A stretch of 64,000 bases of DNA, taken from assembly GCA_947491945.1 (NCBI GenBank), contig CANLLN010000002.1, forward strand, positions 186,001 to 250,000, given 5' to 3'. This document shows, one piece after another, positions 53,684-61,484 of the stretch; position 1 is the first letter of the stretch; each line of letters starts with the position of its first letter. This DNA is from an uncultured Carboxylicivirga sp. (GTDB lineage Bacteria > Bacteroidota > Bacteroidia > Bacteroidales > Marinilabiliaceae). A program made the translations under genes and the position numbers. A model generated the notes under the pieces. It was not told where the DNA came from. It made no database searches and saw only the letters and a list, made by a program, of their open reading frames with translations.

Positions 53684-54937
53684 GTGGATATTTTCGATAA
53701 AATAAAAGTACACATGGGCCCGCTTGGGCAATATGGTAAGGAAGCACACGGTTATTTTATGTTTCCAAAATTGGAAGGCGAAATAAGCCCAAAGATGAAA
53801 TTCCGTGGTAAAGAAGTACTAACATGGAGTTTAAATAACTATTTAGGCTTAGCTAATCATCCTGCCGTGCGTAAAGCCGATGCTGATGCAGCAGCTGAAT
53901 ATGGTATGGCCTACCCAATGGGAGCACGCATGATGTCGGGCCAAACCAGCAAGCACGAAGAACTGGAAGCTAAACTTGCTGAATTTGTAGGTAAAGAAGA
54001 TTCTTACCTGCTCAACTACGGCTATCAGGGAATGGTGTCGATTATTGATACACTGGTAGGGCGTAACGATGTTATAGTATACGACTCGGAGTCGCATGCC
54101 TGCATCATGGACGGTGTATTCCTGCACAAAGCCAAAGGTGGTAAAAGCTTTGTTTTTGCCCACAACGAAATGGATAAGTGCGAAAAAATGCTTCAGTTTG
54201 CTACCAAGCGTGTTGAAGAAACTGGTGGTGGCATCCTATTAATTACAGAAGGTGTGTTCGGTATGGCCGGCGACCTGGGTGATTTGAAAGGCATTGTTAA
54301 GCTAAAAGAAAAATATAACTTCCGCATCTTAGTAGACGATGCACACGGATTTGGTACTATGGGTAAGACAGGTGCCGGTGTAGCTGAGCACTTCGACGTA
54401 GTTGACCAGATTGATGTACACTTCAGTACCTTTGCTAAATCAATGGCCGGCATTGGTGGTTTTGTGGCCGGTACCGAGGAAGTAGTCAACTACCTTCGCT
54501 ACAACCTACGTTCACAAATTTTTGCCAAGTCATTACCAATGCCAATGGTAATTGGAGCACTTAAACGCCTTGAAATGCTGCGTGATGAACCAGAGCACAA
54601 AGCTAACCTATGGAAAGTAGTTGACAAGTTACAGTCTGGACTGAAAGATGTAGGATTTAACCTGGGTGACACAGCATCGCCGGTTACACCTGTGTTCCTG
54701 GAAGGTAACGTGGCAGAAGCTACTCAGCTGACCATGGATCTGCGCGAGAATTACAACATCTTCTGTTCCATTGTGGTTTACCCCGTAATCCCAAAAGATC
54801 AGATTATGCTGCGTATAATCCCTACTGCCTCACATACTATGGAAGATGTAGAATATACCATTAAAGCCTTCCGTGAAGTACAGGAAAAACTGAAAGAGGG
54901 TAAATATAAGAGCGATAAGATTGCTAGCGTAATCTAA
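53684..54937 (+). CDS. Alpha-oxoamine synthase (serine palmitoyltransferase / cysteate acyltransferase type)
   Basis: A 417-residue PLP enzyme that joins an amino acid with acyl-CoA or acyl-ACP with loss of CO2. The start codon is GTG at 53684. Family motifs: LNNYLGLANHP (about 50-60), YGMAYPMGARMMSG, NYGYQGM, DSESHACIMDG, the PLP-contacting VDDAHGFGTMG, and the Schiff-base lysine in STFAKSMAGIGGF. The products could be ketosphinganine (sphingolipids), a cysteate-derived sulfonolipid base (capnine type), or 2-amino-3-oxobutyrate; relatives in Bacteroidota are often simply called serine palmitoyltransferase. I cannot choose from sequence alone. It appears monocistronic. Confidence 0.85.
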   Translation: MDIFDKIKVHMGPLGQYGKEAHGYFMFPKLEGEISPKMKFRGKEVLTWSLNNYLGLANHPAVRKADADAAAEYGMAYPMGARMMSGQTSKHEELEAKLAEFVGKEDSYLLNYGYQGMVSIIDTLVGRNDVIVYDSESHACIMDGVFLHKAKGGKSFVFAHNEMDKCEKMLQFATKRVEETGGGILLITEGVFGMAGDLGDLKGIVKLKEKYNFRILVDDAHGFGTMGKTGAGVAEHFDVVDQIDVHFSTFAKSMAGIGGFVAGTEEVVNYLRYNLRSQIFAKSLPMPMVIGALKRLEMLRDEPEHKANLWKVVDKLQSGLKDVGFNLGDTASPVTPVFLEGNVAEATQLTMDLRENYNIFCSIVVYPVIPKDQIMLRIIPTASHTMEDVEYTIKAFREVQEKLKEGKYKSDKIASVI

Positions 54938-54960
54938 AACGCAAAGCATCAATTAACAAG

Positions 54961-54992
54961 AAAGAGGGTAGTCTGATCAGGCTACCCTCTTC
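54961..54992. terminator. Shared terminator between oxoamine synthase and the redox cluster
   Basis: AGAGGGTAG (54963-54971) and CTACCCTCT (54982-54990) form a 9-bp stem; the minus-strand side is T-rich. Confidence 0.65.
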
Positions 54993-55019
54993 TGTTGGAA
55001 GTCATCCTGTCTCCTGTCC

Positions 55020-55886
55020 TTAATATTTTACGCGCAACAACAACGCTACTAATAGCACCAGCAAACTGATGTACTTTAACTCCATCCACCGATCAAAAAC
55101 CAGATCTAAATCCACCAACTTTTTCTCCTGAAGTACTCCCGGTTGATCACTGCTTATTTTCACTTTCCATCCTTTAAGACGATACTCATCATTCGCTGCC
55201 ATGCGCACATCCTCATAATCACTTACCGTTTTAAAAAACCGAATCACTTGCTCTTCTGTATTTTTCGACGTCACTTCCTCGTCAGCCAACAGCTTAATAG
55301 CAAAAGGTAACCTGTAATAACTACCGTAGGCATCATCGGCCTCAAACAGCGCCCGCTCACTGCCAATGCGCATATTTAGGCTGTAATAATCGCGTTGCGA
55401 TGCCACGGTAGAATAGGAAAAACCCAACAAAGCAATAAGCATTAGCAGACGTGTCCATCTGTGCTTAATCTGTACAATATTTCGTGCGAAGTAAATACCT
55501 CCAATAAAATACACGATAACCAGCAATAAAAAAAATGGTGTCATCAACAGCTCCTGAACTACGCTATTTGTTACACCTGAGGGCCATATAAATACAGTCA
55601 GTGCACCCAACCCCAGGATACCCGAAAGGGTAGTGACAAAATAACCCCGGGCCATCCAATTTAATAATGGCGAACGATAGACAAATCCAACGATAAGGCC
55701 GATTGCAACCATTAAAATCAGCAAATACAAATTATTGGGCCACGACAAGCGCGCCAGTCCCACTGCCCCAAAAAATGGATTTAAAACATAACCTAGTACT
55801 AAAATACAAAGGGCTACTATAATTCCTTGCCCCATCGCTCGCAAACCTGAACCTTGCTCCATATCAATGTCTTTCATGATATCCAT
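55020..55886 (-). CDS. ResB-like membrane protein (cytochrome c maturation related)
   Basis: A 288-residue protein with about five membrane segments (starting near residues 18, 50, 80, 112, 265) and a periplasmic-type soluble stretch (150-260). The pattern YSTVASQRDYYSLNMRIG... VISSDQP-like segments, with a late KISSDQPGVLQEKKL, resembles ResB/Ccs1 proteins, which help attach heme to c-type cytochromes, but the protein is shorter than full ResB. It is the last gene of the multiheme cluster, which makes that role plausible. Alternative starts at 55877 and 55862 exist; the listed one overlaps the cytochrome b gene by 23 nt. Confidence 0.65.
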   Translation of the reverse strand: MDIMKDIDMEQGSGLRAMGQGIIVALCILVLGYVLNPFFGAVGLARLSWPNNLYLLILMVAIGLIVGFVYRSPLLNWMARGYFVTTLSGILGLGALTVFIWPSGVTNSVVQELLMTPFFLLLVIVYFIGGIYFARNIVQIKHRWTRLLMLIALLGFSYSTVASQRDYYSLNMRIGSERALFEADDAYGSYYRLPFAIKLLADEEVTSKNTEEQVIRFFKTVSDYEDVRMAANDEYRLKGWKVKISSDQPGVLQEKKLVDLDLVFDRWMELKYISLLVLLVALLLRVKY

Positions 55887-56481
55887 TTATAATACTCTTA
55901 AAATTTGAAGTTGGGGTGCTGCCAATCGTAGCAAAATAAATATGAATAACTAAAAATAAACTTGACAAAAAACCGACTGCAGAATGCAAAAGAGCGGTTA
56001 ATAGAGTTCCTCCGATGCCAAAGAAATTATCAATAATAATCTCGGGAAACATAAGCGGAAAACCTGTTAGGATCAACATTGGATATAAAACAAACAAAAC
56101 AGCCACATAAGTCGTCTGCTGCAAAGGGTTAAACTTCGACTCAGCAGTAACCGGAAACGGGCTACCTTCCCCTTTAAAGATACCAAATAAATAATACTGC
56201 ATTTGCCTGATGAGACGACCACACAGTCCCTTTACTTCAATTTTATAATGTCGCTTATTATCACTTAACACAAAGCCAACAAGAAAAAACAAATAAGCTA
56301 ATGTTATACCAACACCCGATATATTATGACTCAATACGGCCCAGTCAAAGGGTAAAAAGGAATACTTAAGATCGGCATATTGCATACTAATGCCGGATAT
56401 TAACAGCACCAGGAAAAACAGGGCGTTAAAACCATGCCATATTCGAACCCATAATGGATATAAATACATTTTATCACTCAT
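55864..56481 (-). CDS. Cytochrome b (b561 / thiosulfate-reductase-type membrane subunit)
   Basis: A 205-residue di-heme cytochrome b-like membrane protein with four hydrophobic helices. Likely heme-ligand histidines are in WVRIWHGFNALF (about residue 16), VLSHNISGVG (about 52), LLHSAVGF (about 165) and LVIHIYFATIG (about 180). Such subunits connect the quinone pool to periplasmic cytochromes. It starts 1 nt before the heptaheme cytochrome stop, implying a joint quinol-cytochrome module. Ni-Fe-hydrogenase- or formate-dehydrogenase-type cytochrome b relatives look similar. Confidence 0.85.
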   Translation of the reverse strand: MSDKMYLYPLWVRIWHGFNALFFLVLLISGISMQYADLKYSFLPFDWAVLSHNISGVGITLAYLFFLVGFVLSDNKRHYKIEVKGLCGRLIRQMQYYLFGIFKGEGSPFPVTAESKFNPLQQTTYVAVLFVLYPMLILTGFPLMFPEIIIDNFFGIGGTLLTALLHSAVGFLSSLFLVIHIYFATIGSTPTSNFKSIINGYHERH

Positions 56482-56482
56482 A

Positions 56483-57424
56483 CTACTTATTTTTAGAGAA
56501 TATCATGCGTAACACAGCATGCACCAACAAGCCCACCAATAACATTCCAAACAAAATAACACTGATCGTATTTAAAGTTTTATTACGATTAGCACCGATA
56601 ATATACCCCTCATTGAGCACCACCGCATTGAAAAATCCGGACTTCGCCCTGCTTTCCTTAGCACGATGTGCATAGAGTGACTCCATAAGCACAGAGTTAG
56701 CACTATGGCAATCCACGCAATTACGTAAGGCCTGCTCCTTAGGTAGAATATTATGAGAAATCAATAAATCAGCATCCACCTTAGTATGACAATCGATGCA
56801 GCGTACCTTATTGAAGTGTTGCTCACGATTGGGCAACCATGCATGCGTGGCGGCTATATCAACCGGATCATCATGGCTTAACAGGCCATATTTGAATTTA
56901 TTGTCATGACAACTTGTACACATTTTATTACTGAGCGTCACCACTTCAACAATGGGCTTATCCTGCCGAAGCGCCAACTCATACCCATGCGGGTCGTGAC
57001 ACATCCAGCAATTAAAGCGTTCGTCGCTGGATTTATAATGCACACTCTCCTGAAAAGCCGATTCAATACCTTCGAAGTTAAAATGGGCATAGGTCTCGTC
57101 TCCACCATGACAATCCATACACTGATACTTCTCCTCGAGTCGCAATTCTCCCGAATGAGGAAAAGTCTGATAGTCCATCGAATGACAATCAATACAGGCA
57201 AACATTTTATGAACAGAGGACTTCATCTTTACACTATCGATATAATGAAAAGGATTAAGCGGCTTTCGATCAACCTGATCGGTCCACTCATTATGGTACT
57301 CATAAAATACCTGTCCATGACATTGTAAACACTGACTATTATCAGCTCCATCTGTAGCCCGGGCATGAACGATAAGAACACTAAGGAGCAATAAGCAGAC
57401 AAGGCTTTTTGTTAATTTCACCAT
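56483..57424 (-). CDS. Heptaheme c-type cytochrome with C-terminal membrane anchor
   Basis: A 313-residue exported protein with a signal peptide (1-23) and seven CxxCH heme-binding motifs: CLQCH, CIDCH, CMDCH, CWMCH, CTSCH, CIDCH and CVDCH. A hydrophobic segment near the C-terminus (SVILFGMLLVGLLVHAVL) would anchor it in the inner membrane, facing the periplasm. It lies directly before the cytochrome b gene, so it probably takes electrons from that quinol oxidase-like subunit. It resembles cytochrome c3/NapC-type families in motif spacing but I claim no exact family. Confidence 0.9.
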   Translation of the reverse strand: MVKLTKSLVCLLLLSVLIVHARATDGADNSQCLQCHGQVFYEYHNEWTDQVDRKPLNPFHYIDSVKMKSSVHKMFACIDCHSMDYQTFPHSGELRLEEKYQCMDCHGGDETYAHFNFEGIESAFQESVHYKSSDERFNCWMCHDPHGYELALRQDKPIVEVVTLSNKMCTSCHDNKFKYGLLSHDDPVDIAATHAWLPNREQHFNKVRCIDCHTKVDADLLISHNILPKEQALRNCVDCHSANSVLMESLYAHRAKESRAKSGFFNAVVLNEGYIIGANRNKTLNTISVILFGMLLVGLLVHAVLRMIFSKNK

Positions 57425-57510
57425 CGTATTGACCTTTTAATAAACAAAAAAACTGTCAGCACAAAGCCTTATAAAGTTTATGCAGACAGTTTATAACAAT
57501 AATGAACTTC

Positions 57511-57927
57511 TTATTTTTTAAGTGTGCGAATGTAAGTTACGATAGCCCAACGGTCTTCTTCATCCGGAATCTTCTTCTCGAAATTGGGCATTTCGTCGCG
57601 CCCTACAAAGGACTGATAATAGATGACACCATCTTTTTGCGCCTGAAAAGTGGCCGACGAAAAGTCACCCAGGTCGGCATCAATACTGCGGGCTTTCGGA
57701 CCATCTCCTTTACCCAGGTTACCATGGCACGATTTACAATGACGAGAATAATTCATCTTTCCCACTTTAAGCATATCCGCATCATCGGCGGCCTGAGGAT
57801 TCTTCATACTTTGGTACTCGGCCGGAATGTCCCAAGGTTTCTTTTCTGGTATAAACGACATTAAAACAAAACTTAACGCAAGACAAACAGCACTTGCCAC
57901 GAAAGACATCTTTACTTTTTTCATGTT
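57511..57927 (-). CDS. Monoheme c-type cytochrome (class I)
   Basis: A 138-residue exported cytochrome c (start at 57927, MKKVKMSFVASAVCLALS signal). Heme motif CKSCH (about residue 72) with GNLGKGDGPKA after it, the distal Met in GRDEMPNFEKKIP, and a final helix DRWAIVTYIRTLKK make a complete class I fold. It would shuttle electrons in the periplasm. Part of the multiheme operon. Confidence 0.9.
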   Translation of the reverse strand, partial: NMKKVKMSFVASAVCLALSFVLMSFIPEKKPWDIPAEYQSMKNPQAADDADMLKVGKMNYSRHCKSCHGNLGKGDGPKARSIDADLGDFSSATFQAQKDGVIYYQSFVGRDEMPNFEKKIPDEEDRWAIVTYIRTLKK

Positions 57928-57950
57928 ATCTATTTTTATCAATTATTCCA

Positions 57951-58826
57951 TTAAAAATTCCATAATCGCGTGATATTAAATCCAAATCGGATACTTTCAC
58001 TGTCAAATTCACTAAGATTATACATGTATAGTTCCTGCGGCAAAATTCCCATGCCATTGGTCAGAAAAATTTGGAAGGCATGAGTACTTGTTGACACCTC
58101 GTAACCAATGGAAAAATGAGGTTTTGGGTGATCGGTGAATGATGTATATTGGGCAATACTTTCAATTTTAAGCGGAACACCAAGCTCAACCGTCAATGAA
58201 GATTGCGGACTAAATTTAATACGCCCGCCAAAACCCAAACCAATCTTATCATTATCCAACAAGCTGTCAACCGCATTATAGTGCGTAAAATTAACGCTTG
58301 CCTGCACTGATAACCAATCATTGATCTTTCGCCCAACAATGGCTTCAGAAAAGTAGGATAAACGATCGGAGAATTCATAATCCAGTCCGAAAACAGCTTC
58401 TTCACGCCCATCAATGGCAGCATTGGCATACAGGGTTAAGCTTACCGGCATTGTATTCTCGCGTGTTTGCTCAAAAGGCGTATACTTCACCTGAAAATCC
58501 TGATATTTCTTTTGACTATTGGTACCAAAACCCACCAGTAAATCGTCCAAAATTGAATAGTTAAAGCCAATTCGTATATTGGCTCCGGGTGCCATCACAC
58601 CAAACACATCACTAATACCATTTTCAACAGTACCGAAACGGTGGCTGATCACCATTTCCAAGGTGTTTTTGTATTGTGTAACACTGGTCTGATGATTTAT
58701 CAGGGTACCCGACTCCCAGGGCGATCGAACGGGCTTATCCACTTTTTTCTCGGTCGTCGTTTCCTGCGCACTAACAAGGTGACCGGAAAGCAACACCAAA
58801 ACAATCAGATATATAACATTTTTCAT
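57951..58826 (-). CDS. DUF5777 outer-membrane beta-barrel protein
   Basis: A 291-residue protein with a signal peptide (MKNVIYLIVLVLLSGHLVSAQ) and beta-barrel-like alternating strands throughout, ending in SIRFGFNITRLWNF, an outer-membrane-type C-terminus. It matches the DUF5777 family by layout (VISHRFGTVENGISDVFG, ANIRIGFNYSILDDLLVGFG). Function of the family is not known. It sits between a monoheme lipoprotein and cytochrome c genes. In a cytochrome operon, it may form the sheath of an outer-membrane redox conduit (inference). Confidence 0.8.
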   Translation of the reverse strand: MKNVIYLIVLVLLSGHLVSAQETTTEKKVDKPVRSPWESGTLINHQTSVTQYKNTLEMVISHRFGTVENGISDVFGVMAPGANIRIGFNYSILDDLLVGFGTNSQKKYQDFQVKYTPFEQTRENTMPVSLTLYANAAIDGREEAVFGLDYEFSDRLSYFSEAIVGRKINDWLSVQASVNFTHYNAVDSLLDNDKIGLGFGGRIKFSPQSSLTVELGVPLKIESIAQYTSFTDHPKPHFSIGYEVSTSTHAFQIFLTNGMGILPQELYMYNLSEFDSESIRFGFNITRLWNF

Positions 58827-58838
58827 TGTAATCGTTTT

Positions 58839-59219
58839 TTAGTTATCCTCGCCTCCTTGCTCAATCCACGTTATGATCAGCTGCTTCTGATTACCCGAGT
58901 AGGTGTAATTGGAATGTATACCGCCAGAGCCCGGTGTGCTTACTATTTTACTGTTATTGGCATCTTCTAAATCCAACAAGTTGTTATTAATCAGTGATTG
59001 ATAAGCCTCACCTTCCTGCAAGCTAAACAAGCCACTCCCATTATGACAATTTGTACAGCTCTGCGCAGCCCAGATGGGCTCTACTTCCTCTGAAAAACTA
59101 ATGGGTACCTCAGGATCAACAGGCTCACCTTCATCTGGTTTGATAAATTTATAATCGCAACCAGCCATGAATACAGCTAACAGTAATACGGCCGTGAATA
59201 TTATTTGAAATGCTTTCAT
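58839..59219 (-). CDS. Small monoheme lipoprotein
   Basis: A 126-residue protein with a lipoprotein signal (VFMAGC, Cys21) and one CTNCH heme motif near residue 56, with a cytochrome-like pattern (EPIWAAQSCTNCHNGSG, LIITWIEQGG at the end). Probably attached to the outer membrane. It follows the hexaheme lipoprotein and precedes the DUF5777 barrel gene by 12 nt. Confidence 0.85.
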   Translation of the reverse strand: MKAFQIIFTAVLLLAVFMAGCDYKFIKPDEGEPVDPEVPISFSEEVEPIWAAQSCTNCHNGSGLFSLQEGEAYQSLINNNLLDLEDANNSKIVSTPGSGGIHSNYTYSGNQKQLIITWIEQGGEDN

Positions 59220-59287
59220 ATTGCCTATTTAGCGGGTTAAACAAAAACTCAGGTGGCTATGCAGCCATAGCCCCTTGAGTGTTTTTA

Positions 59288-60403
59288 TTAATTGGTTCCT
59301 AAATAAGTCTTAGCCGCCATAATTAAATCCTGCGTATACTCGCTGTTGTGAATTCCGTAACTATGATCATTCTTAATCAATGCGAAATTCCAGTAGGCTG
59401 CCAATTGCTGATGGGTCCATGTACCGGCAAGCAAATGTCCTTCCTCATCAATCATAGGAATCGTCAGCAAATCCTCTTTTAAATCCTCAAGCAATACTTT
59501 ATTAGCGGCCATTATACCCGGCAGGTCGATGTTTGCATCGCGTCCGCTGTGGCATTCGTCGCAAGATGTGAATACAGGATCACCCCCTTCGGTGGCAGCC
59601 ATTTTCATAGAATGGCCTCCCACGTATTCTCCGTAATTACCCGTCAGAGAATTGAACGACATGTGGCAACTCTTACAGCTGTGATGTCCTTTGGTTCCGG
59701 ATGGTACTGTTGGGTCGTTAAGACCAACATAACCTCCAACACCGCCGAAAATTGCACCTTGCGCACCATAATGAGGTCCCCAATGAGAAGCGGTACGTTC
59801 ATCAATTGTCATCGTACCCTCCTTTGTTGGATCAGGCTGCCCATCGCCACGATGACGCGGTTGGTGGCACTTAATACAGGTATTGCTCATACCCTCCGGA
59901 TCGCTGTATTGGTTGGTAGCATCAACCATAAGGCCTGTAAAAACACTATTTTCATTCAAAAACAAATCAACCTCATCGGTATAATGCATGGCATAATCTT
60001 CACGCGTGTAACTCGTGTGAACCTGATGACAAGTGTAGCACGACATGGCTGCAGCTTCGGGGTGCAAGCCACCATGATTAGTTCCTTGCTCCACAGCTTG
60101 CATAAAACCATTATGCGAATGACACATGGAGCATGAGCCTCCGGCATAGTTGGCATAGCCAACATGTTCCATACCGCCAGTAAAGTGCACAGAATGCTCA
60201 AATTGAGCCGTTTTAATGGCCAATTCGCTATCATTGGTGTGGCAACTAATACAACCTGCAGTACCATCAATACCATTAGTACCATCAGCACCATTGGTGC
60301 CGTCAGCTCCCGGAGGTCCTTGAGGCCCTTCTTTCGTACAACTTGTAAATACGGCTCCCAAAGCCATAACTGTCAGTAATAAGATTTGCTTCAACTTTTT
60401 CAT
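59288..60403 (-). CDS. Hexaheme lipoprotein with collagen-like linker
   Basis: A 371-residue protein starting at 60403 (MKKLKQILLLTVMALGAVFTSC, lipobox AVFTSC). Directly after the lipid anchor are about nine Gly-X-Y triplets (GPQGPPGADGTNGADG... and on to GID GTA), a collagen-like linker. Six CxxCH motifs follow: CISCH, CSMCH, CYTCH, CIKCH, CKSCH and CDECH. It is therefore a multiheme cytochrome probably held on the outer membrane by a flexible or rod-like spacer. First gene of the redox operon, with an FNR-type box upstream. An upstream in-frame ATG (60478) gives an unlikely 25-residue extension. Confidence 0.88.
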   Translation of the reverse strand: MKKLKQILLLTVMALGAVFTSCTKEGPQGPPGADGTNGADGTNGIDGTAGCISCHTNDSELAIKTAQFEHSVHFTGGMEHVGYANYAGGSCSMCHSHNGFMQAVEQGTNHGGLHPEAAAMSCYTCHQVHTSYTREDYAMHYTDEVDLFLNENSVFTGLMVDATNQYSDPEGMSNTCIKCHQPRHRGDGQPDPTKEGTMTIDERTASHWGPHYGAQGAIFGGVGGYVGLNDPTVPSGTKGHHSCKSCHMSFNSLTGNYGEYVGGHSMKMAATEGGDPVFTSCDECHSGRDANIDLPGIMAANKVLLEDLKEDLLTIPMIDEEGHLLAGTWTHQQLAAYWNFALIKNDHSYGIHNSEYTQDLIMAAKTYLGTN

Positions 60404-60732
60404 AATATATCGACTTAATGAAGGATATGAGTCATTACTTTTTAACAATTTTAAACAAATCCCCTGAATGTTATGCAATGTAAGTTCTACAGACTCAGAT
60501 TGATATAAATCAATAGATCAAGACCATAACACTACCTACCAATTAGTTACAAGTGCATTTCTGAATTAATAAACGTCTCGCTATTTAGAATTAATCCAAC
60601 TCAACATAAATACATCCTATTGATTTACTGATCTTTAATCGTTTTCGTTTAAAATAGTTAACGGATAACATTTGCATCAATAAAAAAAAATCTATACATT
60701 CATATCTACTAATTCACCATTCTAGTTCCTAA
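60404..60732. other. Divergent regulatory region between cytochrome operon and Crp/Fnr gene
   Basis: This stretch of 329 nt has no gene. It contains the FNR-type box at 60500-60513 and AT-rich DNA elsewhere. A minus-strand TTTG at 60459-60456 may be part of the cytochrome operon promoter. Confidence 0.55.
60500..60513. promoter_or_regulatory. FNR-type box TTGAT-N4-ATCAA
   Basis: TTGATATAAATCAA, a perfect match to the FNR/ANR consensus, extended by one A and one T to a 16-nt near-palindrome. It lies about 97 nt before the hexaheme lipoprotein start and 220 nt before the regulator start. Confidence 0.7.
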
Positions 60733-61428
60733 ATGACTAATAGCATAATTGACATAACCGGCTGTGAAAAATGTCACGTCAAGTTCAGTGGTTTCGATGC
60801 CTTAAATGAAAGTGAACTGTATAATTTTAAGCAATCACATTGTAAGGTGGTATATCAGCAGGGCGAAACCATTATTAAGGAAGGTACACGATGTGCCAAT
60901 ATAATATGCATTAAAAAGGGATATGCTAAGCTTTTTATTAAAGGTCTTGAAAATAAGAATATTGTTATTAAAGTTTTAAAAGAGGGTGATTTTATTGTTA
61001 GTCCAGGCCTTTTTACCGATAATCTCAATCATTTTTCGGTAAGCGCGCTTACCAACCTTAGCACTTGCATGATTAGTATTGAGGCTTTTACGAGGGCCTT
61101 CAGAAACAATAACCGTTTTGCTGAAAATGTTCTTAAACTAAATCATGAAATAACCAATGAACTCTATAATCAATTAATCAACCTATCGCACAAAAAAATG
61201 ACCGGCCGTGTAGCCAGCACCATCATTTACCTATCTCAAATATATAATTCGAAAGGCTTTCATACTACGCTTAGCAGACAGGATTTAGCGGATTTATCCA
61301 GCGTATCAAAAGAAAGCCTAATCAGGGTTTTGAAGGATTTTAAGGAAAACGGCATTATCACAATCGCAGGCAATCATATTAAAATAAATTCATTCGCAAC
61401 CCTTAGTAATATCAGCCGCATTGGTTAG
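60733..61428 (+). CDS. Crp/Fnr-family transcriptional regulator
   Basis: A 231-residue regulator with an N-terminal cyclic-nucleotide-binding-like beta-roll (about 20-130), a long dimerisation helix and a winged helix-turn-helix (SRQDLADLSSVSKESLIRVL, about 181-200). The first 15 residues contain CEKCH (Cys11, Cys14), with further Cys at 37, 54, 59 and about 112; the N-terminal CxxC is frequent in this Bacteroidota subfamily and may bind a metal or an Fe-S cluster. It is divergent from the cytochrome operon and next to a perfect FNR box, so it is the obvious candidate regulator of that operon. Confidence 0.88.
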   Translation: MTNSIIDITGCEKCHVKFSGFDALNESELYNFKQSHCKVVYQQGETIIKEGTRCANIICIKKGYAKLFIKGLENKNIVIKVLKEGDFIVSPGLFTDNLNHFSVSALTNLSTCMISIEAFTRAFRNNNRFAENVLKLNHEITNELYNQLINLSHKKMTGRVASTIIYLSQIYNSKGFHTTLSRQDLADLSSVSKESLIRVLKDFKENGIITIAGNHIKINSFATLSNISRIG

Positions 61429-61484
61429 CACCAAAATAACCTAACCTGCTTCCTATCCCATATCAATAAGAAACACCCGCGTCG

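Noticed and set aside
59549-60136. Open plus-strand frame of 195 codons
   Set aside because: Antisense to the hexaheme lipoprotein; its length is a by-product of the repeated heme codons.
60763-60777. Covalent heme binding by the Crp/Fnr regulator (CEKCH)
   Set aside because: No signal peptide; cytochrome c maturation takes place outside the cytoplasm.
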